The notes beneath the pieces were generated by a model. It was not told the origin of the DNA. It saw only the letters and a list, made by a program, of their open reading frames with translations, and did not search any database. 64,000 nucleotides of DNA from Acidimicrobiales bacterium mtb01 (GTDB lineage Bacteria > Actinomycetota > Acidimicrobiia > Acidimicrobiales > Ilumatobacteraceae): positions 313,160 through 377,159 of the forward strand of contig NBNI01000006.1 in the NCBI GenBank assembly GCA_004379135.1. The letters are read 5' to 3'. This document shows, piece by piece, positions 26,737 to 35,531 of this stretch. Position numbers and translations under genes: made by a program. Each line of letters starts with the position of its first letter. Positions within the stretch are counted from its first letter, which is position 1.

Positions 26737-29700
26737 TCACGGAGCATCGAACGGTTCGATCATCTGCACCACATCGATCACTGTTCCCCGATCGACCCAC
26801 ACGCCTCGTCCCGCAGCATCGGCCACCATCGACTCGGGCACGCTGAAGAGGCCGAGTAAATCGGCGTCGTTGCGGGCGCTTCGTCCGAGCAGCAAGCCCG
26901 ACCTGATACGTCGGATCACGCTCAGCCAGTGATCGGGTCGAGCACGCAACGTCGCCGGGTCGATACCGGCAACGATCAGCACCTCGCCGCGCAATGCCCG
27001 ACCGATCACGGAAGCGTCCACATCGACCAAGTCGGCATCGTCGATGGCCATCACTTCGCGGCCCTGTTCACGACAGGCGTCGGCGATGCGGCGCAACGAC
27101 CACGATCGTCCCGACCATCTCGGTCCGAGAACAGCGAACACACCGGCCGCCGCCATGGATTCAACGGGCACTTGCAGCGGTTCCAGTCGTCGTGACATCA
27201 CTCCGACCACCGAGCGCGGTTGTTCGTCGGCCGCGATGAAGGTCGGCAGGGTTCTCAGACAACCGACTGACTTCCCCTCCGCGACCACGACCGGCATCCG
27301 AGCGAGTTGAACCGCTCGCGAGTGTCCGTCCACGACGACCAAGAAACGACCCGGACACTCACCGATCCCCCGCCAGGCCCCGGGAATTCGGCTCGCCACC
27401 GTCGCCGGCAGACCGGACTCCCTCGACACCGTCAGACACATCCGTATACGCGAACCCGACCCCCGATCGACCACTCGTTCGAGCCGCTCCCACAACGCGA
27501 GCAACTTCCGATCGGACATCGTCTGCGCCCGCCACACATCGGCGTCGTCGACGACGAGAAGAGTGCGATCACCGGCTTCGACCCCGTCGAGGATCCGCTC
27601 GACCATTTCGTATTCGTCGAACCGAGCGACTCCGAGCAGAGCACCGCCGGGAAGAAGCGAACGAATCGCCTCCGGGTCGGCCGCGATCACCGCGACGCGA
27701 CCGCCCGGTTCGGAAATCAACCACGCCCGCGCGAACCCAGCCGCGGCATTCGTCTTGCCGCGACCACGCGACGCCTCGATCACCACGTCGGTCGATGTGT
27801 TCGGCACGAACTCTTCGCGGTACGCGGCGGATCCGGGAGCGACGTCCACCAGGCCGAACCGATTGGGCGAGTCGGTGTGGAAGTCGACGAGGGTGGGAAG
27901 CGGGGTCGACCACGGAGTCGGCGGCGTCTCGTGATCGATCCATGCCTCGCGCACGCTCTCCACCACCTGGCGCAGAGACAACGACGTGTCGGCACATTGG
28001 AAGACGACTGGATCGTCCTGCCCCACCCGAACGATGGATCGGCCCGGACTCCGGCGCGGAAGGAAGTGGGCGTCGGGCACTCCCACCACATCCATCGAGT
28101 CGGCTCGTGATTGCAGACGCAGAGCGATTCGAATCGACGAGTTCGCGAGAAGATCAGCCGACAACGTCTGACCGCCTCGCTGAGTGGCCACCACCAAGTG
28201 CACCCCCAGGCTGCGCCCTCGTTGCGCGATGTCGACGAGGGATGAAACGAAGGAGGGGACATCGGCCTGCAGCCGCGCCAACTCGTCGACCACGATCACG
28301 AGTCGCGGAAGGTCGGTGTCGTTCACGTCCGCGACGCCCGCTTCGCGCAGCACGTGCTCGCGACGACGGAGCTCGGCGCGCAGACCCACCACGACGCGAT
28401 CTCCCAGATCATCGTCCAGATCGGTGAGGAGGCCGATCACGTGCGGTAGTCGAACGCATGCGTCGAACGCCGCACCTCCCTTGAAGTCGATCAACACGAA
28501 CTGCACGTCGTTCGGCGAATGGGCCGCCGCCAGGCTCAGCACCAGCGACCGGAGCAGCTCGCTCTTCCCCGATCCGGTCGTCCCCACCACTACGGCGTGC
28601 GGACCGTCACCGACGAGATCGAGATCGAATCGACCGTCGGCGGCCCAACCCAGGCGAGCAGCCACCGCGTCGCGTGAACCACTCGATGCGCACCGTCTGA
28701 TCCAGGACAACGGAACCGTGCCGTCGGCCGGCCATCCATCCCAGAGATCCGTCCAGCGCGTTCGACTCGGCAGTACGGCATCGTGCGCATCTGGGTCGGT
28801 CCACGACGCGAGACCCTGCACGAGTGGTGCGGCCGCCTCGAGTGACACCGAATCGACGATGGTTCCTGTCGAGTCGACGTCGATGATCGCCGTGCAATCC
28901 TCGGGAAGCGAACGGTGCTCCCGCGCGACCACCACCAAAGAGGCTCGCCCTTCGCGAACGAGTCGGCGCCAGGGCGAATGTCGTACGGCGACATCATCGG
29001 ACGACGTGGCGACGAGAACGGTGTGGCGATCACCGGAGACTTCCAACGTCACGTGCGTCAGGTCCCGCACGTCGGAGAGTTCGTCCGGGCGCTCTCCGAC
29101 GAACATCACTGACAGATCGGATGGACCGACGCGACACGCGGCCCGCAACACCATTGCGCGCACCGTGTCGATGCCCCGCATGGCTTCGCTCGACACCACG
29201 CCGACGATCGAGCCGGGGCCGACGTCGACCACTGCGGGTACCAGGAGCGATGAACCCTCGTCATCGCGGCGCTCATCGATCGTCGAGCCGATGGCGATCC
29301 GCCACGCATCGTCATCGCCGGGACGACCGGCCCAGAACCAGTCGTCCCCCGTCCCGATGATCGTGTGGAGTCGATCGAGACTCGGATGTCGTGCTCGAAG
29401 CCGGAGCACTTCGGCACGATGATGCGCGCTCACCGCTCGCGCGTTCGTTCGCTCCACCTCCTCCACCTCACCGTGCCAACGGTTCATGGCTCGACGGTGC
29501 GACAGCCGGGCCGACAGCCACGTGATCACGGCCACCAACAACGCGGTCAGGCCGAACAACGCGATGAGCGGTTGACCCGCGACGACCGACACCACCAGAC
29601 CGACAACCACTCCGGCGACCATGGTCGACCACTGCGGCGGCCGCGGCGCGATGGGTCGAGCCGGTTGGTCGATGCGTAGCGGTGGTTCAAGAGCTACGAG

Positions 29701-30051
29701 CGGAGTGCGGGGCGGACGGTTGCGCACTCGTCCACTCGATGGCGTCGTCGCGGACACACACGGCCGCGCTCGTGTTTCCCTCTCGATCCTCAGAATCGAA
29801 TTGGCCACCACGCACACCATCGACTCGCGATCGCGTGAGATCACACGAACGTCTCCCATGGCCGGGGTCGCGTCGAAACCATCGGGCCGCAACGTGAGGC
29901 TGGCGTGATAGGGAGCCATCCGCGGGTCGTCGAGCGACACCGCGGTGGTGGGCGATCGACCAACCATCCAGGTGCCGAGCGGCAGGGTGAGCGAGCGTCC
30001 GGCCGCCGGGCCACCGCACACGTGAATCGAGATCGTGTCGAGGGAAGTCAT
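26737..30051 (-). CDS. FHA-domain FtsK/SpoIIIE-type ATPase (EssC/EccC-like), 1104 aa
   Basis: N-terminal part about 1-95 looks like an FHA domain (WMVGRSPTTAVSLDDPRMAPYHASLTL). Two transmembrane helices follow at about 141-182. The first FtsK/SpoIIIE module holds Walker A GTTGSGKS (490-497), Walker B LVIVVDE (584-590), and the ring motif VATQRGGQTLSADLLANSSIRIALRLQSRADS. Two further modules are degenerate (ASRGRGKTN; GPRWSGRSW). FHA, two helices and three tandem ATPase modules equal the layout of EssC, the motor of Firmicutes-type VII secretion. No other T7SS gene (EsxA-like WXG100, EsaA, EccB or D) is in the window. Confidence 0.88.
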   Translation of the reverse strand: MTSLDTISIHVCGGPAAGRSLTLPLGTWMVGRSPTTAVSLDDPRMAPYHASLTLRPDGFDATPAMGDVRVISRDRESMVCVVANSILRIERETRARPCVSATTPSSGRVRNRPPRTPLVALEPPLRIDQPARPIAPRPPQWSTMVAGVVVGLVVSVVAGQPLIALFGLTALLVAVITWLSARLSHRRAMNRWHGEVEEVERTNARAVSAHHRAEVLRLRARHPSLDRLHTIIGTGDDWFWAGRPGDDDAWRIAIGSTIDERRDDEGSSLLVPAVVDVGPGSIVGVVSSEAMRGIDTVRAMVLRAACRVGPSDLSVMFVGERPDELSDVRDLTHVTLEVSGDRHTVLVATSSDDVAVRHSPWRRLVREGRASLVVVAREHRSLPEDCTAIIDVDSTGTIVDSVSLEAAAPLVQGLASWTDPDAHDAVLPSRTRWTDLWDGWPADGTVPLSWIRRCASSGSRDAVAARLGWAADGRFDLDLVGDGPHAVVVGTTGSGKSELLRSLVLSLAAAHSPNDVQFVLIDFKGGAAFDACVRLPHVIGLLTDLDDDLGDRVVVGLRAELRRREHVLREAGVADVNDTDLPRLVIVVDELARLQADVPSFVSSLVDIAQRGRSLGVHLVVATQRGGQTLSADLLANSSIRIALRLQSRADSMDVVGVPDAHFLPRRSPGRSIVRVGQDDPVVFQCADTSLSLRQVVESVREAWIDHETPPTPWSTPLPTLVDFHTDSPNRFGLVDVAPGSAAYREEFVPNTSTDVVIEASRGRGKTNAAAGFARAWLISEPGGRVAVIAADPEAIRSLLPGGALLGVARFDEYEMVERILDGVEAGDRTLLVVDDADVWRAQTMSDRKLLALWERLERVVDRGSGSRIRMCLTVSRESGLPATVASRIPGAWRGIGECPGRFLVVVDGHSRAVQLARMPVVVAEGKSVGCLRTLPTFIAADEQPRSVVGVMSRRLEPLQVPVESMAAAGVFAVLGPRWSGRSWSLRRIADACREQGREVMAIDDADLVDVDASVIGRALRGEVLIVAGIDPATLRARPDHWLSVIRRIRSGLLLGRSARNDADLLGLFSVPESMVADAAGRGVWVDRGTVIDVVQMIEPFDAP

Positions 30052-30150
30052 GGCCCGAGCCGACCTCACGACTCTCACCGCAGGTCTCACCGCTCTTCCT
30101 CGCTCCCCCCGTGGAGACCCCCGGTGAGGGCTCGGGTGTCGAGTGCGGCC

Positions 30151-31005
30151 ATGAACACACACGACACCCATGCCCGCGCCCGCCTTCGTTCCCTCGGATA
30201 CGAACCGGGCATCGATCCGACCTGCACTCGCCTGCCAACGGCGACCCGTCTCTGGCTCGAGTGGAACGATCTGTCCGGCCGTCGCCGCAGCGTTGCGCGG
30301 GCCAACACCTGGAACCTGCCGGGAGATCCCGTCCGCCACCTCGACGAGGTTCTCGACCGAGCCGGTTACGCCCAGGACGCGAAGAGTCTCGAGTGCGACG
30401 CCTATCTGTCGCAGTTGGCGGCGGTGGCCAAGATCGACGAACTGGCCTGCCGGATCATCATCCAACGAATCCTGCCCGGCATCATCGCCGTGGCCATCAG
30501 GCGCGGACGCATCGTCGACGGAGGCGCGCCGCAGGCACTGGACGACATGGTGTCGGCCGCCTGGGTCGTGATCCGCAACTACCCGATCGATCGTCGCCCC
30601 CGCTGCGTGGCCGCCAACCTGCTTCGCGACATCGAGTACCTCGCCTTCGTGCGCGACACCCGCTCGAAGCGCCACCGCACCGAAACGCCGAGCGACAACA
30701 CGACGATCCTGTCGATCGGAACCTCGATGAACTCACGCAGCGGAGCCGCCGCCTTCGGGGTGATGGTGGCGCCCGATTCGAGCGATCCCACCGCCGACGA
30801 AGCGGAGTTCGGCTGCATCATGGACACGCTTCGCGAGCGCGGACTACGACCGATCGACGAGGGAGCGATTCTCGAGATGCTCACCGACTTGCAGAGCCCC
30901 GACTCGGCTCGCCTCGCCGGCATCTCACCGCGCGCGCTGCGCGACCGCCGCCACACCGCGATCAGTCGGGCCCGTGAACTGCTGGGGGTGGAGGTCAGCG
31001 CCTGA
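30151..31005 (+). CDS. Sigma-factor-like protein of unknown function, 284 aa
   Basis: Not recognised as a characterised gene. The middle (CRIIIQRILPGIIAVAIRRG, VSAAWVVIRNYPIDRRP, VAANLLRDIEYLAF) resembles actinobacterial proteins that have a region-2-like helical core and a C-terminal HTH. Here the end AGISPRALRDRRHTAISRARELLGV could be a region-4-like helix pair. DNA or RNA polymerase binding is possible but unproven. It is divergent from the EssC-like gene (99-bp gap) and its last 11 bases overlap the end of the convergent copA. Confidence 0.75.
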   Translation: MNTHDTHARARLRSLGYEPGIDPTCTRLPTATRLWLEWNDLSGRRRSVARANTWNLPGDPVRHLDEVLDRAGYAQDAKSLECDAYLSQLAAVAKIDELACRIIIQRILPGIIAVAIRRGRIVDGGAPQALDDMVSAAWVVIRNYPIDRRPRCVAANLLRDIEYLAFVRDTRSKRHRTETPSDNTTILSIGTSMNSRSGAAAFGVMVAPDSSDPTADEAEFGCIMDTLRERGLRPIDEGAILEMLTDLQSPDSARLAGISPRALRDRRHTAISRARELLGVEVSA

Positions 31006-33259
31006 GGCGCAGGCTGTTCGACACGACGAACACGCTCGACAACGCCATCGCCAATCCGGCGAGGACCGGGTTCATGAGTCCGGCCACGGCGAGGGGAAGG
31101 GCGGCCACGTTGTAGGCGAAGGCCCAGAACAAGTTGCCGCGGATGGTGCGCAGCGTGCGACGACTGAGTCGCAAGGCGCTCGGTACCGCGCTCAGGTGAC
31201 CGCTCACGATCGTGAGGTCACCCGCCTCCATCGCGGCATCGGTGCCCGTCCCCATCGCGATTCCGAGATCGGCGGCGACCAACGCGGCGGCGTCGTTCAC
31301 CCCATCACCCACCATGGCGACCGAATGACCCTGCGACTCGAGCTGCTCGACCACGGCCAATTTGTCGGCGGGAAGAACGCCCGCCATGGTGTCGGCCGCA
31401 TCGATACCAACCTTCGAAGCAACGTGGTGAACGGCTGCTTCGGCATCGCCCGACACGATCATCGGCTTCACGCCCAATTTGCGCAGAGCATCGATGGTCG
31501 CCTTGGCCTCGGCTCGCGGTTCGTCGCGCACAACGAAGCGAGCGATCGCCTCGTCGTCGATGAGTGCATCCACGACCGTGCCGGTCGAGCGACTCGACGA
31601 CGCACGGCGCACCACCACGCGGCGAACCTCGTCGTCGATCGTGACGACGCCCGAAACTCCGACCCCAGGCTCGTTGGCAAAGTTGCTCACGGCCGTGGGA
31701 TCGATGGCGATGTCGTAATTCTCCAGATGACGGCGGACACCGGCGACGATCGCGCGTGCGATGGGGTGCTCGCTGTTGGCTTCCACTGCCGCGATGGCGG
31801 CAAACTGCTCGCCCGACACGGCATCACCCAGTGCCTCGACGTGAGCCAGAGTCATGACGCCCGTGGTGAGCGTTCCGGTCTTGTCGAGAACCATCACGTC
31901 GATTGCGCGAGTGGCCTCGAGAACATGAGCCCCCTTGATGATGACGCCTTCTCGTGCGGCTCGGCCGGTGCCCACGAGCAGAGCCACGGGCGTGGCCAGA
32001 CCGAGTGCACACGGGCACGCGATCACGAGCACCGAGACCGCGGCCTGGAACGAGCGTTCGCTGTCGCCGGTGACGATCAACCAGCCGACAAGGGTGCCGA
32101 TGGCCAGAACCATCACGACCGGAACGAACACCGAACTGATGCGATCGGCCAAGCGCTGAACCGGAGCCTTGCCATCCTGCGCCCGTTCCACGAGTCGCGC
32201 CATCTGCGCGAGCACAGTGTCGCGGCCTACACGAGTGGCCCGGACGATAAGTCGACCCGACGTGTTGAGGGTGCCGCCGGTGACCGCGTCGCCCGGCTGC
32301 ACGTCGATCGGTGCGCTCTCACCGGTGATCATGCTGCAGTCGACCCCGCTGCTGCCGTCGACGACGACTCCATCGGCGGCGACTCGCTCGCCCGGGCGCA
32401 CGACGAACGTCTCGCCCACCCCGAGCGCGCCGATCGGAATCTCCGACTCGATGCCATCGCGCCACAAGGTCGCATGGCGGACACCGATGGTGGCCAAAGC
32501 GCGCAACGCGTCACCGGCTCGCCGACGCGAACGAAGTTCGAAGAAGCGGCCAGCGAGGATGAAAGCGGTGAGCGTGGTGGCGACTTCGAGGTAGATCTCG
32601 TGGTGCGCACCGCCCATCGAACCATGGGCATGTGTTTCGGTAGATCGCGGAAGGATGCTCATCGACATCCTCATGCCGATCTCGCCGGCGCCGCCCCACA
32701 CCAGCGCCCACACGCTCCACGCGATCGACGCGATCACACCCAACGACACGAGCGTGTCCATGGTCGTCACGCCATGACGGGCGTTGCGCCAGGCGGCTTT
32801 GTGGAACGGCCAGGCCGAACAGGTGACCACCGGTGTGGCCAATCCGAGGCACACCCATTGCCAACCGTCGAACTGCGCGGATTCGATCATTGAGATCACC
32901 ATCACCGGCAAGGCGCCGATGACCGCGACGATCAGGCGGCGCCGGATGTCGTCGAGGTGGGCCTGGGTGGCGATCTCGGTGGTCGACTGGCCTCGATCGG
33001 TCGACGTGGGTACCGCGCCGTAGCCGAGGTCTTCGACGGTGGTGACGAGTCGTTGGATCTCGGGTTCGATCGCAGTCGACCCTTCGACGTGAACGGTTGC
33101 CTTCGACGTGGCGTAGTTGACCGTCGCGGTCACGCCGTCGAGGCGGTTCAACTTCTTCTCGATCCGGGCCGCGCACGCGGCACAGGTCATTCCGGTGACG
33201 GCCAGGACGATCGGCTCGTCACGAGCCCCGTCCACCACTGTTGCCGCCTCAGTTGGCAA
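30995..33259 (-). CDS. copA: Copper-translocating P1B-type ATPase CopA, 754 aa
   Basis: N-terminal metal-binding domain with GMTCAACA (Cys26, Cys29), transmembrane CPC motif (IACPCALGLATPV) that sets P1B specificity for Cu(I) and related ions, phosphorylation motif DKTGTLT, and GDGVNDAAAL. The His-Pro motif EHPIARAI is present. It exports copper across the membrane with ATP. A 69-residue CopZ-like chaperone overlaps the start by 11 nt, giving a copA-copZ pair. Confidence 0.95.
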   Translation of the reverse strand: MPTEAATVVDGARDEPIVLAVTGMTCAACAARIEKKLNRLDGVTATVNYATSKATVHVEGSTAIEPEIQRLVTTVEDLGYGAVPTSTDRGQSTTEIATQAHLDDIRRRLIVAVIGALPVMVISMIESAQFDGWQWVCLGLATPVVTCSAWPFHKAAWRNARHGVTTMDTLVSLGVIASIAWSVWALVWGGAGEIGMRMSMSILPRSTETHAHGSMGGAHHEIYLEVATTLTAFILAGRFFELRSRRRAGDALRALATIGVRHATLWRDGIESEIPIGALGVGETFVVRPGERVAADGVVVDGSSGVDCSMITGESAPIDVQPGDAVTGGTLNTSGRLIVRATRVGRDTVLAQMARLVERAQDGKAPVQRLADRISSVFVPVVMVLAIGTLVGWLIVTGDSERSFQAAVSVLVIACPCALGLATPVALLVGTGRAAREGVIIKGAHVLEATRAIDVMVLDKTGTLTTGVMTLAHVEALGDAVSGEQFAAIAAVEANSEHPIARAIVAGVRRHLENYDIAIDPTAVSNFANEPGVGVSGVVTIDDEVRRVVVRRASSSRSTGTVVDALIDDEAIARFVVRDEPRAEAKATIDALRKLGVKPMIVSGDAEAAVHHVASKVGIDAADTMAGVLPADKLAVVEQLESQGHSVAMVGDGVNDAAALVAADLGIAMGTGTDAAMEAGDLTIVSGHLSAVPSALRLSRRTLRTIRGNLFWAFAYNVAALPLAVAGLMNPVLAGLAMALSSVFVVSNSLRLRR

Positions 33260-33458
33260 CGGCTTCGAACCCGGCTTCGTCGACCGCCGACACGAGTTCG
33301 GACCACGACAGCGGTTCGGAACTGGTGACGGTCACCTTTTTGGTGTCGAGGTCGATGTCGACCGCTGATACACCGGAGATCTTGCCGACTTTGGTGGTGA
33401 CCGCCTGCTTGCAGTGACCGCAGGTCATTCCCGGAACCGTGAACACGGTGGTCGTCAT
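33249..33458 (-). CDS. copZ: Heavy-metal-associated (CopZ-like) copper chaperone, 69 aa
   Basis: One ferredoxin-like HMA domain: VPGMTCGHCKQAV gives the two metal Cys (13 and 16), and the rest follows the family length. It delivers Cu(I) to CopA and lies between enoyl-CoA hydratase (4-nt overlap) and copA (11-nt overlap) in one transcript. Confidence 0.93.
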   Translation of the reverse strand: MTTTVFTVPGMTCGHCKQAVTTKVGKISGVSAVDIDLDTKKVTVTSSEPLSWSELVSAVDEAGFEAVAN

Positions 33459-34264
33459 GATGCACCTCCGGGGCGCTGGGTGAAGTTGGGATGACGCTTG
33501 TTCAAGAAGGCGTCCATGCCTTCCTGGGCGTCGGGTGAAACGGCGGCTTCGGCCATCACGTCCACAGCGTATTGATAGGCCTCGTCCTGCGGCAGGTCGA
33601 TCTGGGCGTAGAACGCCTGCTTGCCACGGGCCTTCGAATCGGCCGAGCCGCGGGTGGCCCGCGTGATGAGGTCGAGAACCGCCTCGTCGAGTTGCCCGTC
33701 GGGCACCACACGGTTGACGAGTCCCCAGTCGGCCGCGGTGCGGGCGTCGATCGGATCGCCGGTCATCGCCATTTCGAGAGCCCGCTTGCGCCCGACGTTT
33801 CGGGCCACCGCCACCAGCGGCGTGTGGCAGAACAATCCGCCCTTGCCCCCAGGGATCGCGAACGATGCCGACTCGGCCGCGACCGCGAGATCGCACGTGG
33901 CGATCAGTTGGCAGCCGGCCGCGGTGGCCAGCGCGTGAACCCGGGCGATCACCGGCTGAGGGATCGCCTGGATGACTTCCATCATCTCGGTGCACACCTC
34001 GAAGACATGGTGCGTTGCGTCGACGTCGGCGCCGGCCATATCGGCAAAGTTGTGACCAGCCGAGAACACCGGCCCTTCGGCAGCCAGGATCACGCCGTCG
34101 ACATCTTCGAACGGCGACTCGAGCGAGCCGATGCGGCGGAACGCGTCGGTGACTTCGAGCATGGTGTCGACCGACAATGAGTTGCGCTTCTCGGGACGCG
34201 CGAGGGTGACCGTGGCGAATCGACCGTCGACCGAGACGGTGATGGCGCTGTAGCGATGATCCAT
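33455..34264 (-). CDS. Enoyl-CoA hydratase/isomerase family protein, 269 aa
   Basis: Crotonase fold: ATVTLARPEKRNSLSVDTM, GPVFSAGHNFADMAG (oxyanion-hole region), VHALATAAGCQLIATCDLAVAAESASFAIPGGKGGLFC and AADWGLVNRVV. It acts on CoA thioesters; the two catalytic Glu of enoyl hydratases are not both obvious, so the exact reaction is open. The ATG at 34264 lies one base after the 3' end of tRNA-Lys. The gene is first in an operon with copZ and copA, an odd mix of fatty-acid-type and copper functions. Confidence 0.9.
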   Translation of the reverse strand: MDHRYSAITVSVDGRFATVTLARPEKRNSLSVDTMLEVTDAFRRIGSLESPFEDVDGVILAAEGPVFSAGHNFADMAGADVDATHHVFEVCTEMMEVIQAIPQPVIARVHALATAAGCQLIATCDLAVAAESASFAIPGGKGGLFCHTPLVAVARNVGRKRALEMAMTGDPIDARTAADWGLVNRVVPDGQLDEAVLDLITRATRGSADSKARGKQAFYAQIDLPQDEAYQYAVDVMAEAAVSPDAQEGMDAFLNKRHPNFTQRPGGAS

Positions 34265-34265
34265 G

Positions 34266-34338
34266 TGCCCCCTCAGGGGCTCGAACCCTGGACCAACGGA
34301 TTAAAAGTCCGCTGCTCTACCGACTGAGCTAAAGGGGC
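34266..34338 (-). tRNA. tRNA-Lys (anticodon TTT)
   Basis: Minus-strand cloverleaf: acceptor GCCCCTT with AGGGGGC, D-arm AGCTCAGTCGGTAGAGC, anticodon stem with loop CTTTTAA (anticodon TTT), T-arm CAGGGTTCGAGCCCCTG. The CCA end is not encoded. Its 3' end is one base from the ATG of the enoyl-CoA hydratase gene. Confidence 0.96.
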
Positions 34339-34426
34339 AAATCTGCGCATCAGACTACGCCTCGACCTCCCTCTTCTGAACGCCCGGCACACATCTCCCT
34401 CGCAACCCACGACGAGGAGACCTACG

Positions 34427-34744
34427 ATGGCGATCAGCGAAGCACAACGGTTCGAGTTGCACCTCGGACTCCAGAAAGTCCTCGGAGACGCCATGGCCAA
34501 CACCCTCATGGAGCACCTGCCACCGAGCGGATGGAGCGATGTCGTCCGCATCGATCAACTCGCCGAAGTCGAACGACGCATCAACATCCGAATCGACATG
34601 CTCGAGCACCGGATGGAAGGGTTCGATCGCCGCATGGACGGATTCGACAGCCGATTGAAATTCGCCATCAGCGGGGGATTGGCGTTCGCTCTGGCGATGA
34701 TCGCCATGCAAGTGCAGATCGTCATCAGCATCGCCAACCTCTGA
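34427..34744 (+). CDS. Short membrane-anchored coiled-coil protein, 105 aa
   Basis: Not recognised. N-terminal LQKVLGDAMANTLMEHLPPSGWSDV is followed by a heptad-like helical region (VERRINIRIDMLEHRMEGFDRRMDGFDSRL) and a C-terminal transmembrane helix (LAFALAMIAMQVQIVISIANL). The layout, a coiled coil followed by a terminal helix, resembles DUF1640-type small proteins. The ATG at 34427 follows the sequence GACGAGGAGACCTACG, a good ribosome-binding site. Confidence 0.78.
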   Translation: MAISEAQRFELHLGLQKVLGDAMANTLMEHLPPSGWSDVVRIDQLAEVERRINIRIDMLEHRMEGFDRRMDGFDSRLKFAISGGLAFALAMIAMQVQIVISIANL

Positions 34745-34762
34745 GAGATCGGCGACCCTCAT

Positions 34763-35410
34763 TCAGAGAGCCAGGCGCATCACCAACACGTAATGAATCG
34801 TGGCCGCACTGGCCACGAGCGCGTGGAACACCTCATGGAAGCCGAACGCCCGCGGCCACGGATTCGGACGCTTGGCCGCGTACACCACCGCACCCACGGA
34901 ATAGAGGCCTCCCCCGGTCCACAGCAATGTCGTATCGATGGCATTGAGAGCCTCCGACAGTGCGCCGATTTCGATCAACGCGCTCCAGCCAACGATCAGA
35001 TAGACGGCGATCACCACCGGACGAGGGGCGTGCAACCAGGCCATGCGGATGACGATGCCGATGATGGCCGCCGTCCACACGAACACGAGAAGCGTCACCT
35101 CCGATCGACCGCGAAGGCTCAGCGTGGTGACCGCCGTGTAACTCCCCGAGACGGCCAGGAGGATCGTCGCGTGATCGAACCGCTTGAACCGTCGCTCGGC
35201 CACGACACTCAGACGACCCGAGTGATACACAGCCGAGACGCCGAGCATGGTTGCGACACCGACGCCGTATATCGCCATCGTGATGCGCGCCGAAGCCGAA
35301 TCGGCCAGCCTGATCAGGACGATGAAGGCCGGGATCGCGACGACCGTCGACCAGCGGTGGATCATCCCGCGCCAGGTGGGTCGGATCGGCGTCGAAAGTT
35401 GTGCTCCCAA
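34763..35410 (-). CDS. Hemolysin III / AdipoR-like integral membrane protein, 215 aa
   Basis: Seven hydrophobic segments with family motifs PTWRGMIHRWS, MLGVSAVYHSGRLSVVAERRFKRFDHATILLAVSGSYT and FGFHEVFHALVASAATIHY. The conserved His residues (in AVYHSG and FHEVFHALV) are those thought to bind zinc in the PAQR/HlyIII superfamily. Function in bacteria is unclear. The start is uncertain: TTG 35410 gives a family-like N-terminus, GTG 35461 is also open, and ATG 35365 would cut before RGMIH is complete. Confidence 0.82.
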   Translation of the reverse strand: MGAQLSTPIRPTWRGMIHRWSTVVAIPAFIVLIRLADSASARITMAIYGVGVATMLGVSAVYHSGRLSVVAERRFKRFDHATILLAVSGSYTAVTTLSLRGRSEVTLLVFVWTAAIIGIVIRMAWLHAPRPVVIAVYLIVGWSALIEIGALSEALNAIDTTLLWTGGGLYSVGAVVYAAKRPNPWPRAFGFHEVFHALVASAATIHYVLVMRLAL

Positions 35411-35531
35411 GATTCCGACCCTAACCCCTCCGCACCTGGCGGCATTCTCAGGACTCGCCACCCGATCGTGGACTCACGATCCTTCGCGTCGACCTTCACT
35501 AGGGTCGAAACATGTGCTCGGAGCGGTTCTC

